Shown here one piece after another: positions 18,334 to 27,193 of a DNA stretch of 64,000 nt; positions within the stretch are counted from its first letter, which is position 1, and each line of letters begins with the position of its first letter. The notes below the pieces were generated by a model that was not told where the DNA came from, did no database searches, and saw only the letters and a program-made list of their open reading frames with translations. The stretch spans positions 186,001 through 250,000 of the forward strand of contig NZ_CAKLBP010000002.1 in assembly GCF_920984665.1 (NCBI RefSeq), read 5' to 3'. Made by a program: the position numbers and the translations under genes. Source of the stretch: Pedobacter sp. Leaf170 (lineage in GTDB: Bacteria > Bacteroidota > Bacteroidia > Sphingobacteriales > Sphingobacteriaceae).

Positions 18334-18954
18334 ATGAATATTTCATTAGATAACTTAGGTAGGAGATTTAACAAGGAATGGATTTTTAGAAATTTAAGCA
18401 CCGAGTTTAAATCTGGCAATAGCTACGCGATTTTAGGTCCGAATGGTTCTGGTAAATCCACCTTACTTAGTGTTGTTACAGGTAATTTAACGCCTTCTGA
18501 AGGGAAAATTTCTTTTACTGATAATGATGAAAAGAATATTGCCGTTGAGGATATCTATAAACAAATAAGCTTGGCCGCTCCTTATTTAGAGCTGGTGGAA
18601 ACATTTACGTTAAGAGAAACTATAGATTTCCATTTTAAGTTTAAAAATTTTGCCAATGGCGTTGATGCAAAATCCATCGTTTCTATATTGGGTTTAGAAA
18701 AATCAATTAACAAGCAAATTAAATATTTTTCATCGGGTATGAAACAAAGAACAAAGCTTGTTTTAGCCTGTTGTTCTGATTCACCTCTTCTATTTTTAGA
18801 TGAACCAACCAGTAATTTAGATGTGCAAGGGATAGAATGGTACAAAGAACTGATAGAAAATTTCACCAAAGATAGACTTACTATTATCGGTTCAAATCAA
18901 ATTTCAGAATACGAATTTTGCCAGCAGCACATTCAAATAGCTGATTACAAATAG
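18334..18954 (+). CDS. ABC transporter ATP-binding protein
   Basis: A 206-residue nucleotide-binding domain: Walker A GPNGSGKST near residue 36, signature FSSGMKQRTKL near 131, Walker B PLLFLDEPTSNLD near 149, and the switch region ending in IGSNQ rather than the canonical His. No permease gene is adjacent, so its membrane partner lies elsewhere. The position after lpxA suggests an envelope role, perhaps lipid export, but that is inference only. Confidence 0.88.
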   Translation: MNISLDNLGRRFNKEWIFRNLSTEFKSGNSYAILGPNGSGKSTLLSVVTGNLTPSEGKISFTDNDEKNIAVEDIYKQISLAAPYLELVETFTLRETIDFHFKFKNFANGVDAKSIVSILGLEKSINKQIKYFSSGMKQRTKLVLACCSDSPLLFLDEPTSNLDVQGIEWYKELIENFTKDRLTIIGSNQISEYEFCQQHIQIADYK

Positions 18955-19032
18955 TTTAACTAGCTTTTTAGCGCCTTGTTTTTGTTGATATTTGTCATCC
19001 GTTTGTATTAAAAAATAAATTTATAAAAAACA

Positions 19033-19063
19033 TTTGCTAATTGACAAATAGTTATTACCTTTG
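19033..19063 (+). promoter_or_regulatory. Strong promoter with no downstream ORF
   Basis: TTTG (19033-19036), 19 bases, TACCTTTG (19056-19063): a perfect Bacteroidota promoter. The next 170 bases contain no ORF on this strand but end in a terminator hairpin, so it probably drives an RNA gene. Confidence 0.75.
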
Positions 19064-19069
19064 CACCAC

Positions 19070-19233
19070 CAAAAAGAGAAACATTATTTAATTTATCTTT
19101 TTAGGAAATTGTTCATATTCTCCGCGTAGCGGAAACAAAATATATAGTCGTAAAAGACAAAAGATTTTTCATAGTTTAGTTTGAGGTTTAGGTTGATTAT
19201 GCCTTTGGAGTGGTTCCCAAAGGCATTTCTTTT
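19070..19233 (+). ncRNA. Candidate small RNA gene
   Basis: The stretch of about 164 bases from the expected start site to the terminator lacks any credible ORF. Internal hairpins can be drawn: AAAAAGA/TCTTTTT near the 5' end, CCGC-GTA-GCGG in the middle and GTC/GAC beyond it. Size and isolation would suit a regulatory RNA or a 6S-like RNA, but I do not recognise the sequence. Both ends are predicted, not observed. It converges on the S9 peptidase gene. Confidence 0.5.
19199..19233 (+). terminator. Terminator of the candidate small RNA
   Basis: A perfect 10-bp stem ATGCCTTTGG/CCAAAGGCAT with an 8-base loop, followed by TTCTTTT. Confidence 0.8.
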
Positions 19234-19264
19234 ACACGAGGTTTTTAAAACTAATTGCAAAAAA

Positions 19265-19296
19265 AAATCTCCCTTAATTTTCATTAAGAGAGATTT
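19265..19296 (-). terminator. Terminator of the S9 peptidase gene
   Basis: A 14-bp stem with one mismatch (AAATCTCCCTTAAT against ATTAAGAGAGATTT) and a 4-base loop lies 7 bases past the minus-strand stop. On the minus strand it is followed by a run of T residues. Confidence 0.75.
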
Positions 19297-19302
19297 AAAA
19301 TT

Positions 19303-21690
19303 CTACTTCTTCAAGGTATTTTCATACAGTTTAAATATCCGCTTGTATTCATCTGTCCAGCTGCTCGGCTCTATAAAACCATGGTCTTCCACCGGATAAA
19401 CCGCTAACTCCCAATTGTTTTTACCAAGTTCAATAAAACGTTGAGTTATGCGAACAATATCCTGAAAATGTACATTCACATCCACCATTCCATGCGCCAT
19501 TAATAAATTTCCTTTTAGTTTATCAGCAAAATAAATTGGTGAGCTTCTTTTATAAGCTATTGGGTCGTTAAAAGGATCGTTCAAAATATTGGATGTATAA
19601 CCATGGTTATAATGTGCCCAATCGGTAACCGAACGTAAAGCTGCACCGCTTGCAAAAACATCCGATTCGTTAAACATCGCCATTAGTGTAATAAAGCCAC
19701 CATAAGAACCGCCATATAAACCAACATGCTTAGGGTTTACACCATATTTTTCTACTAAAAATTTCACACCATCAACCTGGTCTGTTAAATCTTTTCCACC
19801 CATGTGGCGGTAAATTCCGGTTCTATGGTCGCGGCCATAGCCTGAGCTTGCAGTATAATCTATATCGATTACGGTGTAGCCAATATCCGCCAGTAAATTA
19901 TTAAACATAAACTCACGGAAGTAGGTACTCCAACCGAAGTGAACATTCTGCAAATAGCCGGCACCATGTACAAAAACCACGGCCGGACGGTTTGGATGTG
20001 GTTTATCAGATTTATAAACTCTTGCGTAAACATCTGCTCCATAACGGTTTTTGAACGAAACCATATCCGGTTCTCGCCATTTGTAAGCATTAAATTCTGC
20101 AGAGGCTGATTCTGTTACTTTTACTGCTTTTGCACCTGCTTTATTTGGCTGAATATACAATTCACCCGGTTTATTTAGGTAAGAGTAATTAATGGCAACG
20201 TATTTTTCATCCGGAGAAAGCGTAATATCATTTAAACCTTTCATGCTTGTAATTTGAACAAGCTCGCCACCGTTTACATTAATTTTAAAGAAATTGGTAA
20301 TCCCGGGATGTTCTTTATTCGCTTTGATGTAGAAGGTGTTGTGGTCTTTAGAAAGCTGAACAGATTGTACCTCAAATTTGCCAGAAGTGAGCTGTTTTTT
20401 ATCGCCAGTTGAAACATTAACCACATACAGGTGCGAATAGCCCGTTGCTTCGCTTTGATAGTAGAAACGATTATTATCAATCCAACCGGTGCTGCCCTGA
20501 AAAAAACCACTAATACCAGGACCGCCAATCCAGGCTTCATCATGCTGTCTGTCTATCAAATCGAATTTTCCGGTTAAGGCATCTAATTTTAAAATCCAGC
20601 GGTCTTTATTGTCTGTAGAAGTAGCAACCATAATTCCGGTACTGCCGTTTTCATTCCACAATGGGCCAAAAAAGTTTACCGGCCTATCTGCATTTTTCTT
20701 TTTTATTGAATCTAATTGTTTTGGATAATCCTTGTAAAAATCTGGAATATCCTTAATACCAGGTATGGTTGCAGTTTGTATGGCATAAATGGTATCTCTT
20801 TGTGTATCGTAGATGAAGCCTTGTGAACTGTTTTCATTTTCACCAACCTTCGTTCTGCCCGGAATATCTTCAGTATAACCAGAGGCAGTTACATAATTCG
20901 GAACGATTGTATTGTGGTTATTTTGTGCTGGCGTAGTTAATTTGTAGGTCACAAATCTACCATCGGGACTAATAACCACGCCATTCAAAAATTTATCATC
21001 TGTGTAAAGCGGTTTTAATGATTTCGCATCAGCTGATGATGCACCAAAACGACCTCTACCACCACGAGTAGCACCGCCGCGATTTTCTGCATTTCTTTTT
21101 TTAATGATATCGAACAATTCAGTTTGTTGTGCTTTTAACCAACTATCTTGCTCAGTTGCTGCTTTTGATGGCATTCTACCTGCTGCTTTACCTTTAGTGA
21201 AGTTGGTAATTTGCTTAGTTTCTGCAGTTTTTAAATCAAGTTGAAAAATATTATCACCAAGTTGATAAGCGATATTTCCATTGGTTAAAAATACAGGGCT
21301 GCTTTCGCGTTCCATTGTGTTGGTTAAACGCGTTTCTTTTTTGGTTTTGAAGTTTTGAAGATAAATGTCGCCGCTTTTTTCAATCAAGCCTTGCGATTTA
21401 TCTTTGTTATAAACATAGTTTAAGCTTAGCAACTTTTCGTCTTCCTTATCTACAGCTTTTAAAGGCTTGGTTGCCGAAGGAGTAATCTTGTATAATTCCT
21501 CTTTCGCTTTGTTATTAGGGTTCCAATTAAAGTACAAAGTTTTACTATCTGCCGTCCAGCGGAAATTTGTTGGCGATGTACCCATCCACTTTGGGTCTCG
21601 CATTATTTTTTCGACAGTTAGTGGTGCGATTTGTTGTGCAAAAGCATATTCTCCTGTACATAATAGTAGGAAAAGTAAATATTTCTTCAT
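19303..21690 (-). CDS. S9 family prolyl oligopeptidase (dipeptidyl-peptidase IV-like)
   Basis: A 795-residue secreted peptidase with signal peptide 1-18 (cleavage after AFA). An N-terminal eight-bladed propeller covers about 30-540, and a C-terminal alpha/beta hydrolase about 545-795. The nucleophile is in GLYGGSYGGFITL, with Asp in MAHGMVDVNVHFQD and His in VEDHGFIEP completing the triad. The sequence between blades (about 205-225) is Gly/Arg rich (ENRGGATRGGRGRFG), an unusual insert. It cuts peptides in the periplasm or outside the cell. It is a single-gene unit with its own terminator. Confidence 0.92.
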   Translation of the reverse strand: MKKYLLFLLLCTGEYAFAQQIAPLTVEKIMRDPKWMGTSPTNFRWTADSKTLYFNWNPNNKAKEELYKITPSATKPLKAVDKEDEKLLSLNYVYNKDKSQGLIEKSGDIYLQNFKTKKETRLTNTMERESSPVFLTNGNIAYQLGDNIFQLDLKTAETKQITNFTKGKAAGRMPSKAATEQDSWLKAQQTELFDIIKKRNAENRGGATRGGRGRFGASSADAKSLKPLYTDDKFLNGVVISPDGRFVTYKLTTPAQNNHNTIVPNYVTASGYTEDIPGRTKVGENENSSQGFIYDTQRDTIYAIQTATIPGIKDIPDFYKDYPKQLDSIKKKNADRPVNFFGPLWNENGSTGIMVATSTDNKDRWILKLDALTGKFDLIDRQHDEAWIGGPGISGFFQGSTGWIDNNRFYYQSEATGYSHLYVVNVSTGDKKQLTSGKFEVQSVQLSKDHNTFYIKANKEHPGITNFFKINVNGGELVQITSMKGLNDITLSPDEKYVAINYSYLNKPGELYIQPNKAGAKAVKVTESASAEFNAYKWREPDMVSFKNRYGADVYARVYKSDKPHPNRPAVVFVHGAGYLQNVHFGWSTYFREFMFNNLLADIGYTVIDIDYTASSGYGRDHRTGIYRHMGGKDLTDQVDGVKFLVEKYGVNPKHVGLYGGSYGGFITLMAMFNESDVFASGAALRSVTDWAHYNHGYTSNILNDPFNDPIAYKRSSPIYFADKLKGNLLMAHGMVDVNVHFQDIVRITQRFIELGKNNWELAVYPVEDHGFIEPSSWTDEYKRIFKLYENTLKK

Positions 21691-21768
21691 GAATTTGATT
21701 TGGATGCTGCAATTTAGATATTGCTGATGCTAAATTTGAAAGGAAATGGAAATGTTACAACGCTTAGG

Positions 21769-21912
21769 TTGCCACGGAAGCACTGGTTTCTTAATATTAG
21801 TAATCCAGGTATAAAAAATATTGCCACGGAAGCTCGGAATACGCGGAGATATCTAAATATAAAACACCAATAATTTTCTATCCCTTTCGTGCTTTCTGTG
21901 TTTCAGTGGCAA
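21769..21912. repeat. Intergenic inverted repeat, GCCACGGAA type
   Basis: Begins TTGCCACGGAAGCA and ends GTGTTTCAGTGGCAA, with an internal second GCCACGGAAGC. The 24674-24741 element shares the same ends. Non-coding; seen between the S9 peptidase promoter side and the FAD protein stop. Confidence 0.6.
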
Positions 21913-21920
21913 AAATGTGA

Positions 21921-23108
21921 TTATCTTATCACTCGTCCCGTTCTATCTACGTTTATCTTATCGAATGGTTCTAAATATTCATTCACGATAACTGAAAATT
22001 CTCGTCGCGTTAAAATTTTTTTCAAATCATAATTCGATGAAAACTTGTAGTTTTTCTTCCATTTCTTTTCAATCTCTGCTTTGGTGGCATCAATAGCTTT
22101 GTTGCCAACGTAGCTAACCATAGAAATAGTGTTTTCTAAATTAACAGGCACATTCTGATGGTCATCGAACCAGATTTGAGCTTTGTAATAGTAATCTTTA
22201 ATGGGTTGCTTAATTTCAGTATAAGAAACTGCCTTATCCGGATTGAAAAATACTTTTTCGCCTTTTATCTCTGCTTTCAAAATTCCTGTAATGCCTGTTT
22301 TTTGAATCACAAGCCAATTAGAATCTGTTATCTTTACATCCTCAAAAGGCATTAATGGCAATTTATAACTTAAAAGTTCACCTTGTATACCTTTTAGGTT
22401 TGCTAAGCTGGTTTTTGTTTTATAAAAAGTAGCATAGGCTGCAGTGGCTCCGGCCGCTTGCCCGGTTTCGAAACCATCCGCTTTAATGTAGATTATGTTC
22501 TCTTGATTAGGAATAAGTAAACTATAAAGCGATAAGAAATTTGAAGTTCCGGTTATGCCACCAATTGTGGTTCGATAAAGGTTTTCGTTGTAATTTAAAG
22601 TGTTAGTTTCTGCTGGTTTTAAGTTCGAAACTTTTAACGCCGGGAGAACTTTTTCAATATTATCAGTAACGATTAAAACCTTTGCTTTAATGCTTTTATC
22701 TTTGGTTAGTTTAGCTTCCCATCCACTTCCCGAGCGTTTTATTTCATAATAAGGTGTATTGTTAATCACATCAAAAAGCTTTGAACTATCTGACCAATTT
22801 TTAATTACAGCATTTAATATTTGATTGGTTATTTCTGGAAGTGATACACTATCTGCAATTTTTAGCGATTTTTTTGCTCTTTTTTCGAATGCTTTGATTA
22901 CCCCGGTGTGCGGAAGATTTTTAATGCTGCTAATTTTCAAACCATCACTTTGTGTTAAAATTATGGTGTTTACGCCAGATTCTGATGCCTGAACACCCGC
23001 CGAAAATGCAGCTGTAGAATTTCCCAACACCAAAACATCAGTTTTAATGGTTTGCGCTTGTAATGTGGATGATATGAAGCAGGCAAAAAGAAAAAACAAT
23101 TTCCTCAT
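21921..23108 (-). CDS. Secreted FAD-binding oxidoreductase-like protein
   Basis: A 395-residue protein with signal peptide 1-18 (cleavage after LQA). A Rossmann-type strand follows at once, TDVLVLGNSTAAFSAGVQASESG, then TIILTQ, typical of the FAD-dependent family that includes annotated xanthan-lyase-like and thiamin-thiazole-like proteins. The glycine pattern is degenerate (GNSTAA in place of GxGxxG), so cofactor binding is uncertain. A central DGFETGQAAGATAAY motif supports the FAD family. It is exported, which is unusual for flavoproteins except those of polysaccharide loci. Substrate unknown. Confidence 0.65.
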   Translation of the reverse strand: MRKLFFLFACFISSTLQAQTIKTDVLVLGNSTAAFSAGVQASESGVNTIILTQSDGLKISSIKNLPHTGVIKAFEKRAKKSLKIADSVSLPEITNQILNAVIKNWSDSSKLFDVINNTPYYEIKRSGSGWEAKLTKDKSIKAKVLIVTDNIEKVLPALKVSNLKPAETNTLNYNENLYRTTIGGITGTSNFLSLYSLLIPNQENIIYIKADGFETGQAAGATAAYATFYKTKTSLANLKGIQGELLSYKLPLMPFEDVKITDSNWLVIQKTGITGILKAEIKGEKVFFNPDKAVSYTEIKQPIKDYYYKAQIWFDDHQNVPVNLENTISMVSYVGNKAIDATKAEIEKKWKKNYKFSSNYDLKKILTRREFSVIVNEYLEPFDKINVDRTGRVIR

Positions 23109-23235
23109 TTGTATGATTTAAGATTAGTTGCAATATGGTTTAAATCGATGAAATTTTAATGAAATGATTGGATTTTAACTAAATTTAAATAGGAAAAGGT
23201 GTGTTAGTCTGAGTTATCGCAGACTTTAACATTAT

Positions 23236-23257
23236 CTTTTGACAAGCTCAAAATGAC
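23236..23257. repeat. Remnant of dispersed repeat at the aldehyde dehydrogenase start
   Basis: CTTTTGACAAGCTCAAAATGAC resembles the outer arm of the intergenic repeats (compare 29650-29686). It supplies the first ATG (23253) of the downstream ORF. Confidence 0.5.
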
Positions 23258-24659
23258 AGATAATTTGATGGAACAAGAAATAAAATCGGTTGTCGATTTA
23301 CAACATAAATATAAATTTGAATTGCGTAAAACGGATGCAAAAACCCGAATTGCAAAGCTAAAAAAACTAAAGTTTGCTTTAGAAGGTGCAGAAGCAGAAA
23401 TTTACCATGCTTTGGATAAAGATTTGCGAAAGAGCAATTTCGAAACCGCTGTTACAGAATTGTTTTTTACCTATGCTGAGATAGATCATGCAGTTAAAAA
23501 ACTTTCGGGATGGATGAAGCCAAAATCAGTTGGTAAAACCATCAGCAATCTTTTTGCCGGCAATAAAATTTACTATGAGCCTAAAGGTGTTTGTTTAATT
23601 ATTGCGCCATGGAATTATCCATTGCAGCTGGTTATGAGTCCGCTGATTTCGGCAATTGCTGCGGGGAATTGCGCCATTCTGAAGCCCTCAGAATTGAGCT
23701 CGAATACGGCTGCTGTTATCCATAAAATTATATCCAATACTTTTGATAAAAAAGAAATTGCCTGTTTTGAAGGTGATGTTGAAGTTTCTACGGCGCTCCT
23801 TAAATTGCCTTTCGACCATATATTTTTTACCGGAAGTACCGCTATTGGAAAGGTGGTGATGGAAGCGGCAGCAAAAAATCTTACGTCTGTAACCTTAGAA
23901 TTGGGTGGAAAATCGCCGGCCATAGTTGATGGTAGTGTTGATTTGCAGAAAGCTGCAGAAAAAATTGCCTGGGGTAAATTGGTAAACGCGGGGCAAACTT
24001 GTATAGCGCCAGATTATGTTTTAATTGACGAAAATTTGGAAGGAGCATTTGTAGAACACTTTAAAAACGCAACCGAAAAAATGTTCTTTATGGATGGAAA
24101 GATTAGTGAAGAGGTTTATGGAAAAATCATTAATAAAAAACAGTTTGAACGATTAAATAGTGCTCTACAAAAAGCTATTAATGATGGCGCTAAAATAGAA
24201 TTTGGAGGAGGAGCCGATGCCGATTCTTTAACTATAAATCCGACGATTTTAACTTCGGTTAATACGGAGAATAGTATAATGCAAGAAGAAATCTTCGGGC
24301 CAATTTTACCAATTGTTAAATATAAAAATTTACAGCATGCGATTGATTTTATCAATTCAAAAGATAAACCTTTGGCACTTTATATTTTTTCGGATGACAA
24401 AAAAAGCCAGGAGAAAATTATAAAAGAAACCAGCTCGGGTGGAACTTGTGTAAATGATGTTTTAGTGCACATTAGTAACCCAAACTTGCCATTTGGTGGC
24501 GTAAACAGCAGCGGAATTGGGAGTAGCCATGGCATATTTGGCTTTAAAAACTTTTCGCATGAAAGAGCTGTGGTTTTCCAATCAAAACTAGGGATGACAA
24601 AAATGATTTATCCGCCTTATAAAATGGGTTTATTAAAATGGCTGAAGAAGCTGCTTTGA
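23253..24659 (+). CDS. Aldehyde dehydrogenase
   Basis: A 468-residue NAD(P)-dependent aldehyde dehydrogenase of the class 3 / coniferyl-type group. Motifs are IIAPWNYPLQL near 120, FTGSTAIGKVV, the catalytic Glu in LELGGKSPAIVDG near 220 and the catalytic Cys in NAGQTCIAPDYVL near 250. A C-terminal hydrophobic/basic tail (KMGLLKWLKKLL) could anchor it to membrane, as in fatty aldehyde dehydrogenases. The start is ambiguous: the ATG at 23253 lies in a repeat remnant and the ATG at 23268 (MEQEIKS) may be the original one. A single-gene unit. Confidence 0.93.
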   Translation: MTDNLMEQEIKSVVDLQHKYKFELRKTDAKTRIAKLKKLKFALEGAEAEIYHALDKDLRKSNFETAVTELFFTYAEIDHAVKKLSGWMKPKSVGKTISNLFAGNKIYYEPKGVCLIIAPWNYPLQLVMSPLISAIAAGNCAILKPSELSSNTAAVIHKIISNTFDKKEIACFEGDVEVSTALLKLPFDHIFFTGSTAIGKVVMEAAAKNLTSVTLELGGKSPAIVDGSVDLQKAAEKIAWGKLVNAGQTCIAPDYVLIDENLEGAFVEHFKNATEKMFFMDGKISEEVYGKIINKKQFERLNSALQKAINDGAKIEFGGGADADSLTINPTILTSVNTENSIMQEEIFGPILPIVKYKNLQHAIDFINSKDKPLALYIFSDDKKSQEKIIKETSSGGTCVNDVLVHISNPNLPFGGVNSSGIGSSHGIFGFKNFSHERAVVFQSKLGMTKMIYPPYKMGLLKWLKKLL

Positions 24660-24673
24660 TTGGTTAAAAAAAC

Positions 24674-24741
24674 TGCCACGGAAACACTAAAGGTACGGAA
24701 TAAGATTAATTATATTCCGTGATTTCCGTGTCTCCGTGGCA
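24674..24741. repeat. Intergenic inverted repeat, GCCACGGAA type
   Basis: TGCCACGGAAACAC faces GTGTCTCCGTGGCA, and inner arms TACGGAATA/TATTCCGT also pair, giving a long stem. It shares ends with the element at 21769-21912. Confidence 0.75.
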
Positions 24742-24785
24742 AAAAAACTTCCTAATAATGCTTGTAAAAAGCTTATTTTTCCAAC

Positions 24786-25319
24786 ATGGATTTAGAAAAA
24801 CTCAAATACCCAATCGGGCAATTTAGCATGCCTGAAATTTTTGACCAAAAGCAGGCAGATATTTGGATTTCGGAGATTGAAATGCTTCCAAATCAAATCA
24901 GAAATGCTACAAAAAGTTTGACTGCTGATGATTTAAATCAAACCTATCGGCCAGGCGGTTGGACGTTGAAACAGGTTATTCATCATCTTCCAGATAGCCA
25001 CATGAATGCCTATATCCGTTTCAAACTGGCTATTACTGAAGATAATCCAATCATCAGACCTTATTATGAAGATCGTTGGGCAGAAACCGAAGAGGCTAAA
25101 AATGGCGACATTGAGTTATCCACTATGTTGTTAACAGCGTTGCATAAAAGATTAGTTGCCTTTTTGAGAACACTTAAATTGGAAGATTTCCAGCGTATGT
25201 ACATCCATCCCGAGCACGGTAAAACATTTACTTTAGCCTATATGCTTGGCACTTACGCCTGGCATGGAAAACACCATTTAGCGCACATTACAAATACAAT
25301 TGCAAAAGGTTTACATTAA
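24786..25319 (+). CDS. YfiT/BstA-like DinB-superfamily metal-dependent transferase or hydrolase
   Basis: A 177-residue four-helix protein of the DinB/YfiT group. It has YPIGQF at the N-terminus, RPGGWTLKQVIHHLPDSH containing the first metal His, and TYAWHGKHHLAHI with the two distal His ligands, as in Bacillus YfiT (metal hydrolase) and bacillithiol S-transferases. The reaction here is not known. It is followed head-on by the HMA-MauE-like gene with a 9-base overlap of the 3' ends. Confidence 0.88.
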   Translation: MDLEKLKYPIGQFSMPEIFDQKQADIWISEIEMLPNQIRNATKSLTADDLNQTYRPGGWTLKQVIHHLPDSHMNAYIRFKLAITEDNPIIRPYYEDRWAETEEAKNGDIELSTMLLTALHKRLVAFLRTLKLEDFQRMYIHPEHGKTFTLAYMLGTYAWHGKHHLAHITNTIAKGLH

Positions 25320-26030
25320 AATTAGCATCGCAGCGCTCATTGCAATCATTATCGCGTCTTCTACAATGGTAACGGTACTCATAGGTAAGTTAAAAACTGC
25401 TCCAAGGCAAGCGCATTGAATTTTTTTCTTGTTTATAACACTTTCTAAAACACCCAAAATGCTCACAATCATTACGATTAAGGTAACCCAATTAACAATT
25501 ATCGGTGATAAATTTAGCGCAAAACTTAAACCCAAACCCAGCTCAATAAAAGCATAAATGTAGCCCCAGGCACTAAATTTTTTGGCAACGATATCGTACA
25601 TCGCATAGCTTTCGGCAAAGGCTTTCAAGTTTAACAGCTTAAAAAACGAAAAGGTTAAGAAAAAACCAGCCATGAAAATCCGCATAAAAACCATCCAGTT
25701 TACCGCCTCATTTTGCCAGGAAACGATGAGGGAAACAATCGTAACATAACCAAAAATTAAAAGAATTGGTTTATAGGTTTCAGCCCAGGATTTGGTTTCA
25801 TCTAAAACCTCACTCTGTGTATTCGCCGTTATTTGATATTTACTTTCAATACCGCCCAAAGCCTTTTGCAGCACATCTAAACCAATATGCTTATCCATGC
25901 TGATGGTTGCAGAATTTGTATCTTTTGAAACATCAACGGCCGTTACATCCGGTAGAATTAAAAGGTTGCTTTTTACTTTATTCTCGCAACCTCCGCATGT
26001 CATTCCGGTAAGTTGATAAGTGTGTGTCAT
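25311..26030 (-). CDS. Fusion of a heavy-metal-associated domain with a MauE/DoxX-like membrane domain
   Basis: A 239-residue protein. Residues 1-68 are an HMA domain with the metal motif MTCGGCENKV (CxxC at about 12-15). Residues 85-239 contain four predicted membrane helices (near 87-105, 112-132, 160-180, 183-200) resembling the MauE/DoxX family of electron or thiol carriers, and a CACLGA motif after the fourth helix. The CxC pair could accept metal or electrons. It is the last gene on this strand of a metal-related region. Substrate not known; copper or mercury is plausible from the CxxC type. Confidence 0.8.
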   Translation of the reverse strand: MTHTYQLTGMTCGGCENKVKSNLLILPDVTAVDVSKDTNSATISMDKHIGLDVLQKALGGIESKYQITANTQSEVLDETKSWAETYKPILLIFGYVTIVSLIVSWQNEAVNWMVFMRIFMAGFFLTFSFFKLLNLKAFAESYAMYDIVAKKFSAWGYIYAFIELGLGLSFALNLSPIIVNWVTLIVMIVSILGVLESVINKKKIQCACLGAVFNLPMSTVTIVEDAIMIAMSAAMLILM

Positions 26031-26129
26031 AACTTAAATTTTAAACAAATTTACCCTTTGCATAAGTGAAATTCGTTACAGAATTTTCATAAAATGTTAT
26101 AGGATTTTTTACAGATATTGTGGGGCGGT

Positions 26130-26223
26130 CGTTATTGCGAGGCACGGAAGCAATCTCTTAGGCTACAAGTATATCTTTAAGGAGATTGCTTCTCCCGAAG
26201 AAAAATCGAGTTCGCAATGACGG
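26130..26223. repeat. Dispersed palindromic intergenic repeat (GCGAGGCACG type)
   Basis: CGTTATTGCGAGGCACGGAAGCAATCTC faces GGAGATTGCTTCTCCCGAAG and then TTCGCAATGACGG. This is a long imperfect stem between the HMA-MauE gene and the dioxygenase gene; compare 37347-37427. Confidence 0.75.
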
Positions 26224-26263
26224 GGAGGATATATCAGCAGAAGAAATAATGCGTTAGTAAAAC

Positions 26264-27088
26264 CTATCCAACCAAAACTGAAGTCATTGTTAACGAGCCA
26301 CCAACAGCTTTATCGTTAAAAAATGAAATTTCTTCCTTATCATTCTTCAAACCCAAAGTGTAAATCAATGGCAAATAGTGCTCGGGAGTTGGTATTGCCA
26401 ACATCGCATCAGTGCCTAAATTTCTATAATCAATTAAAGGTTTATGGTCGCCATTGGCGATGAGATTTTTGAATTTATCATTCATTTCATTGGCCCAATC
26501 GAAACCGCCGCCGTTTATCATTTCCCAGCTTAGCATGCGTAAATTGTGCACCATGTTTCCGCTGCCAATAACTAAAACGCCTTTTTTTCGAAGCGCATAA
26601 ATCTCTTTGGCAATTTCGTAATGTTGCTCTGGTGCTTTCGTGTAATCGATACTTAACTGCAAAACCGGAATATTAGCTTTTGGATACATGTGCCTAATGA
26701 TTGTCCAGGTGCCATGGTCTAAACCCCAATCATGATCTAAACCAACCGTTGTAGAATGAACAAGCGAAGGAATTTCAGCTGCTAATTCAGCATCGCCGGG
26801 AGCAGGATATTGAACATCAAATAAAGCTTGTGGAAACCCACCAAAATCGTGAATGGTTGATGGAAAATCCATAGCTGTAACAAAAGTTCCGTGTGTAAAC
26901 CAATGTGCCGAAACAACCAAAACTGCTTTCGGAACTGGAATATATGCGGCTAATTCAGTCCAACTTCTGCTAAATTCATTATTTTCAATACCATTCATCG
27001 GCGAGCCATGCCCTATAAATAATGTTGGCATCAAATCAGTTTGTGGCAAGCGCTGGGTAAAACTTCTGAATTGTGATAAGGTTGACAT
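26264..27088 (-). CDS. ygiD: 4,5-DOPA dioxygenase-like extradiol dioxygenase (LigB/YgiD family)
   Basis: A 274-residue class III extradiol dioxygenase fold. Metal ligands are in TLFIGHGSPM (His near 27), VSAHWFTHG (His near 61-66) and IGSGNMVHNLR (His near 180), and GLDHGTWTII is the YgiD signature. Family members open catechol rings such as DOPA using zinc or iron. It lies in the same direction as the metal cluster, 105 bases beyond the AraC gene, but nothing shows a shared role. Confidence 0.9.
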   Translation of the reverse strand: MSTLSQFRSFTQRLPQTDLMPTLFIGHGSPMNGIENNEFSRSWTELAAYIPVPKAVLVVSAHWFTHGTFVTAMDFPSTIHDFGGFPQALFDVQYPAPGDAELAAEIPSLVHSTTVGLDHDWGLDHGTWTIIRHMYPKANIPVLQLSIDYTKAPEQHYEIAKEIYALRKKGVLVIGSGNMVHNLRMLSWEMINGGGFDWANEMNDKFKNLIANGDHKPLIDYRNLGTDAMLAIPTPEHYLPLIYTLGLKNDKEEISFFNDKAVGGSLTMTSVLVG

Positions 27089-27193
27089 GCTGTTGAATTT
27101 TAATATAAAGGTACAGCGTTATCCTTTTTTACAGCTTGATATAGGTTAAGAAATATTGAGGTTCCATCACCCGTTTCACCTCTTCCATATTTT

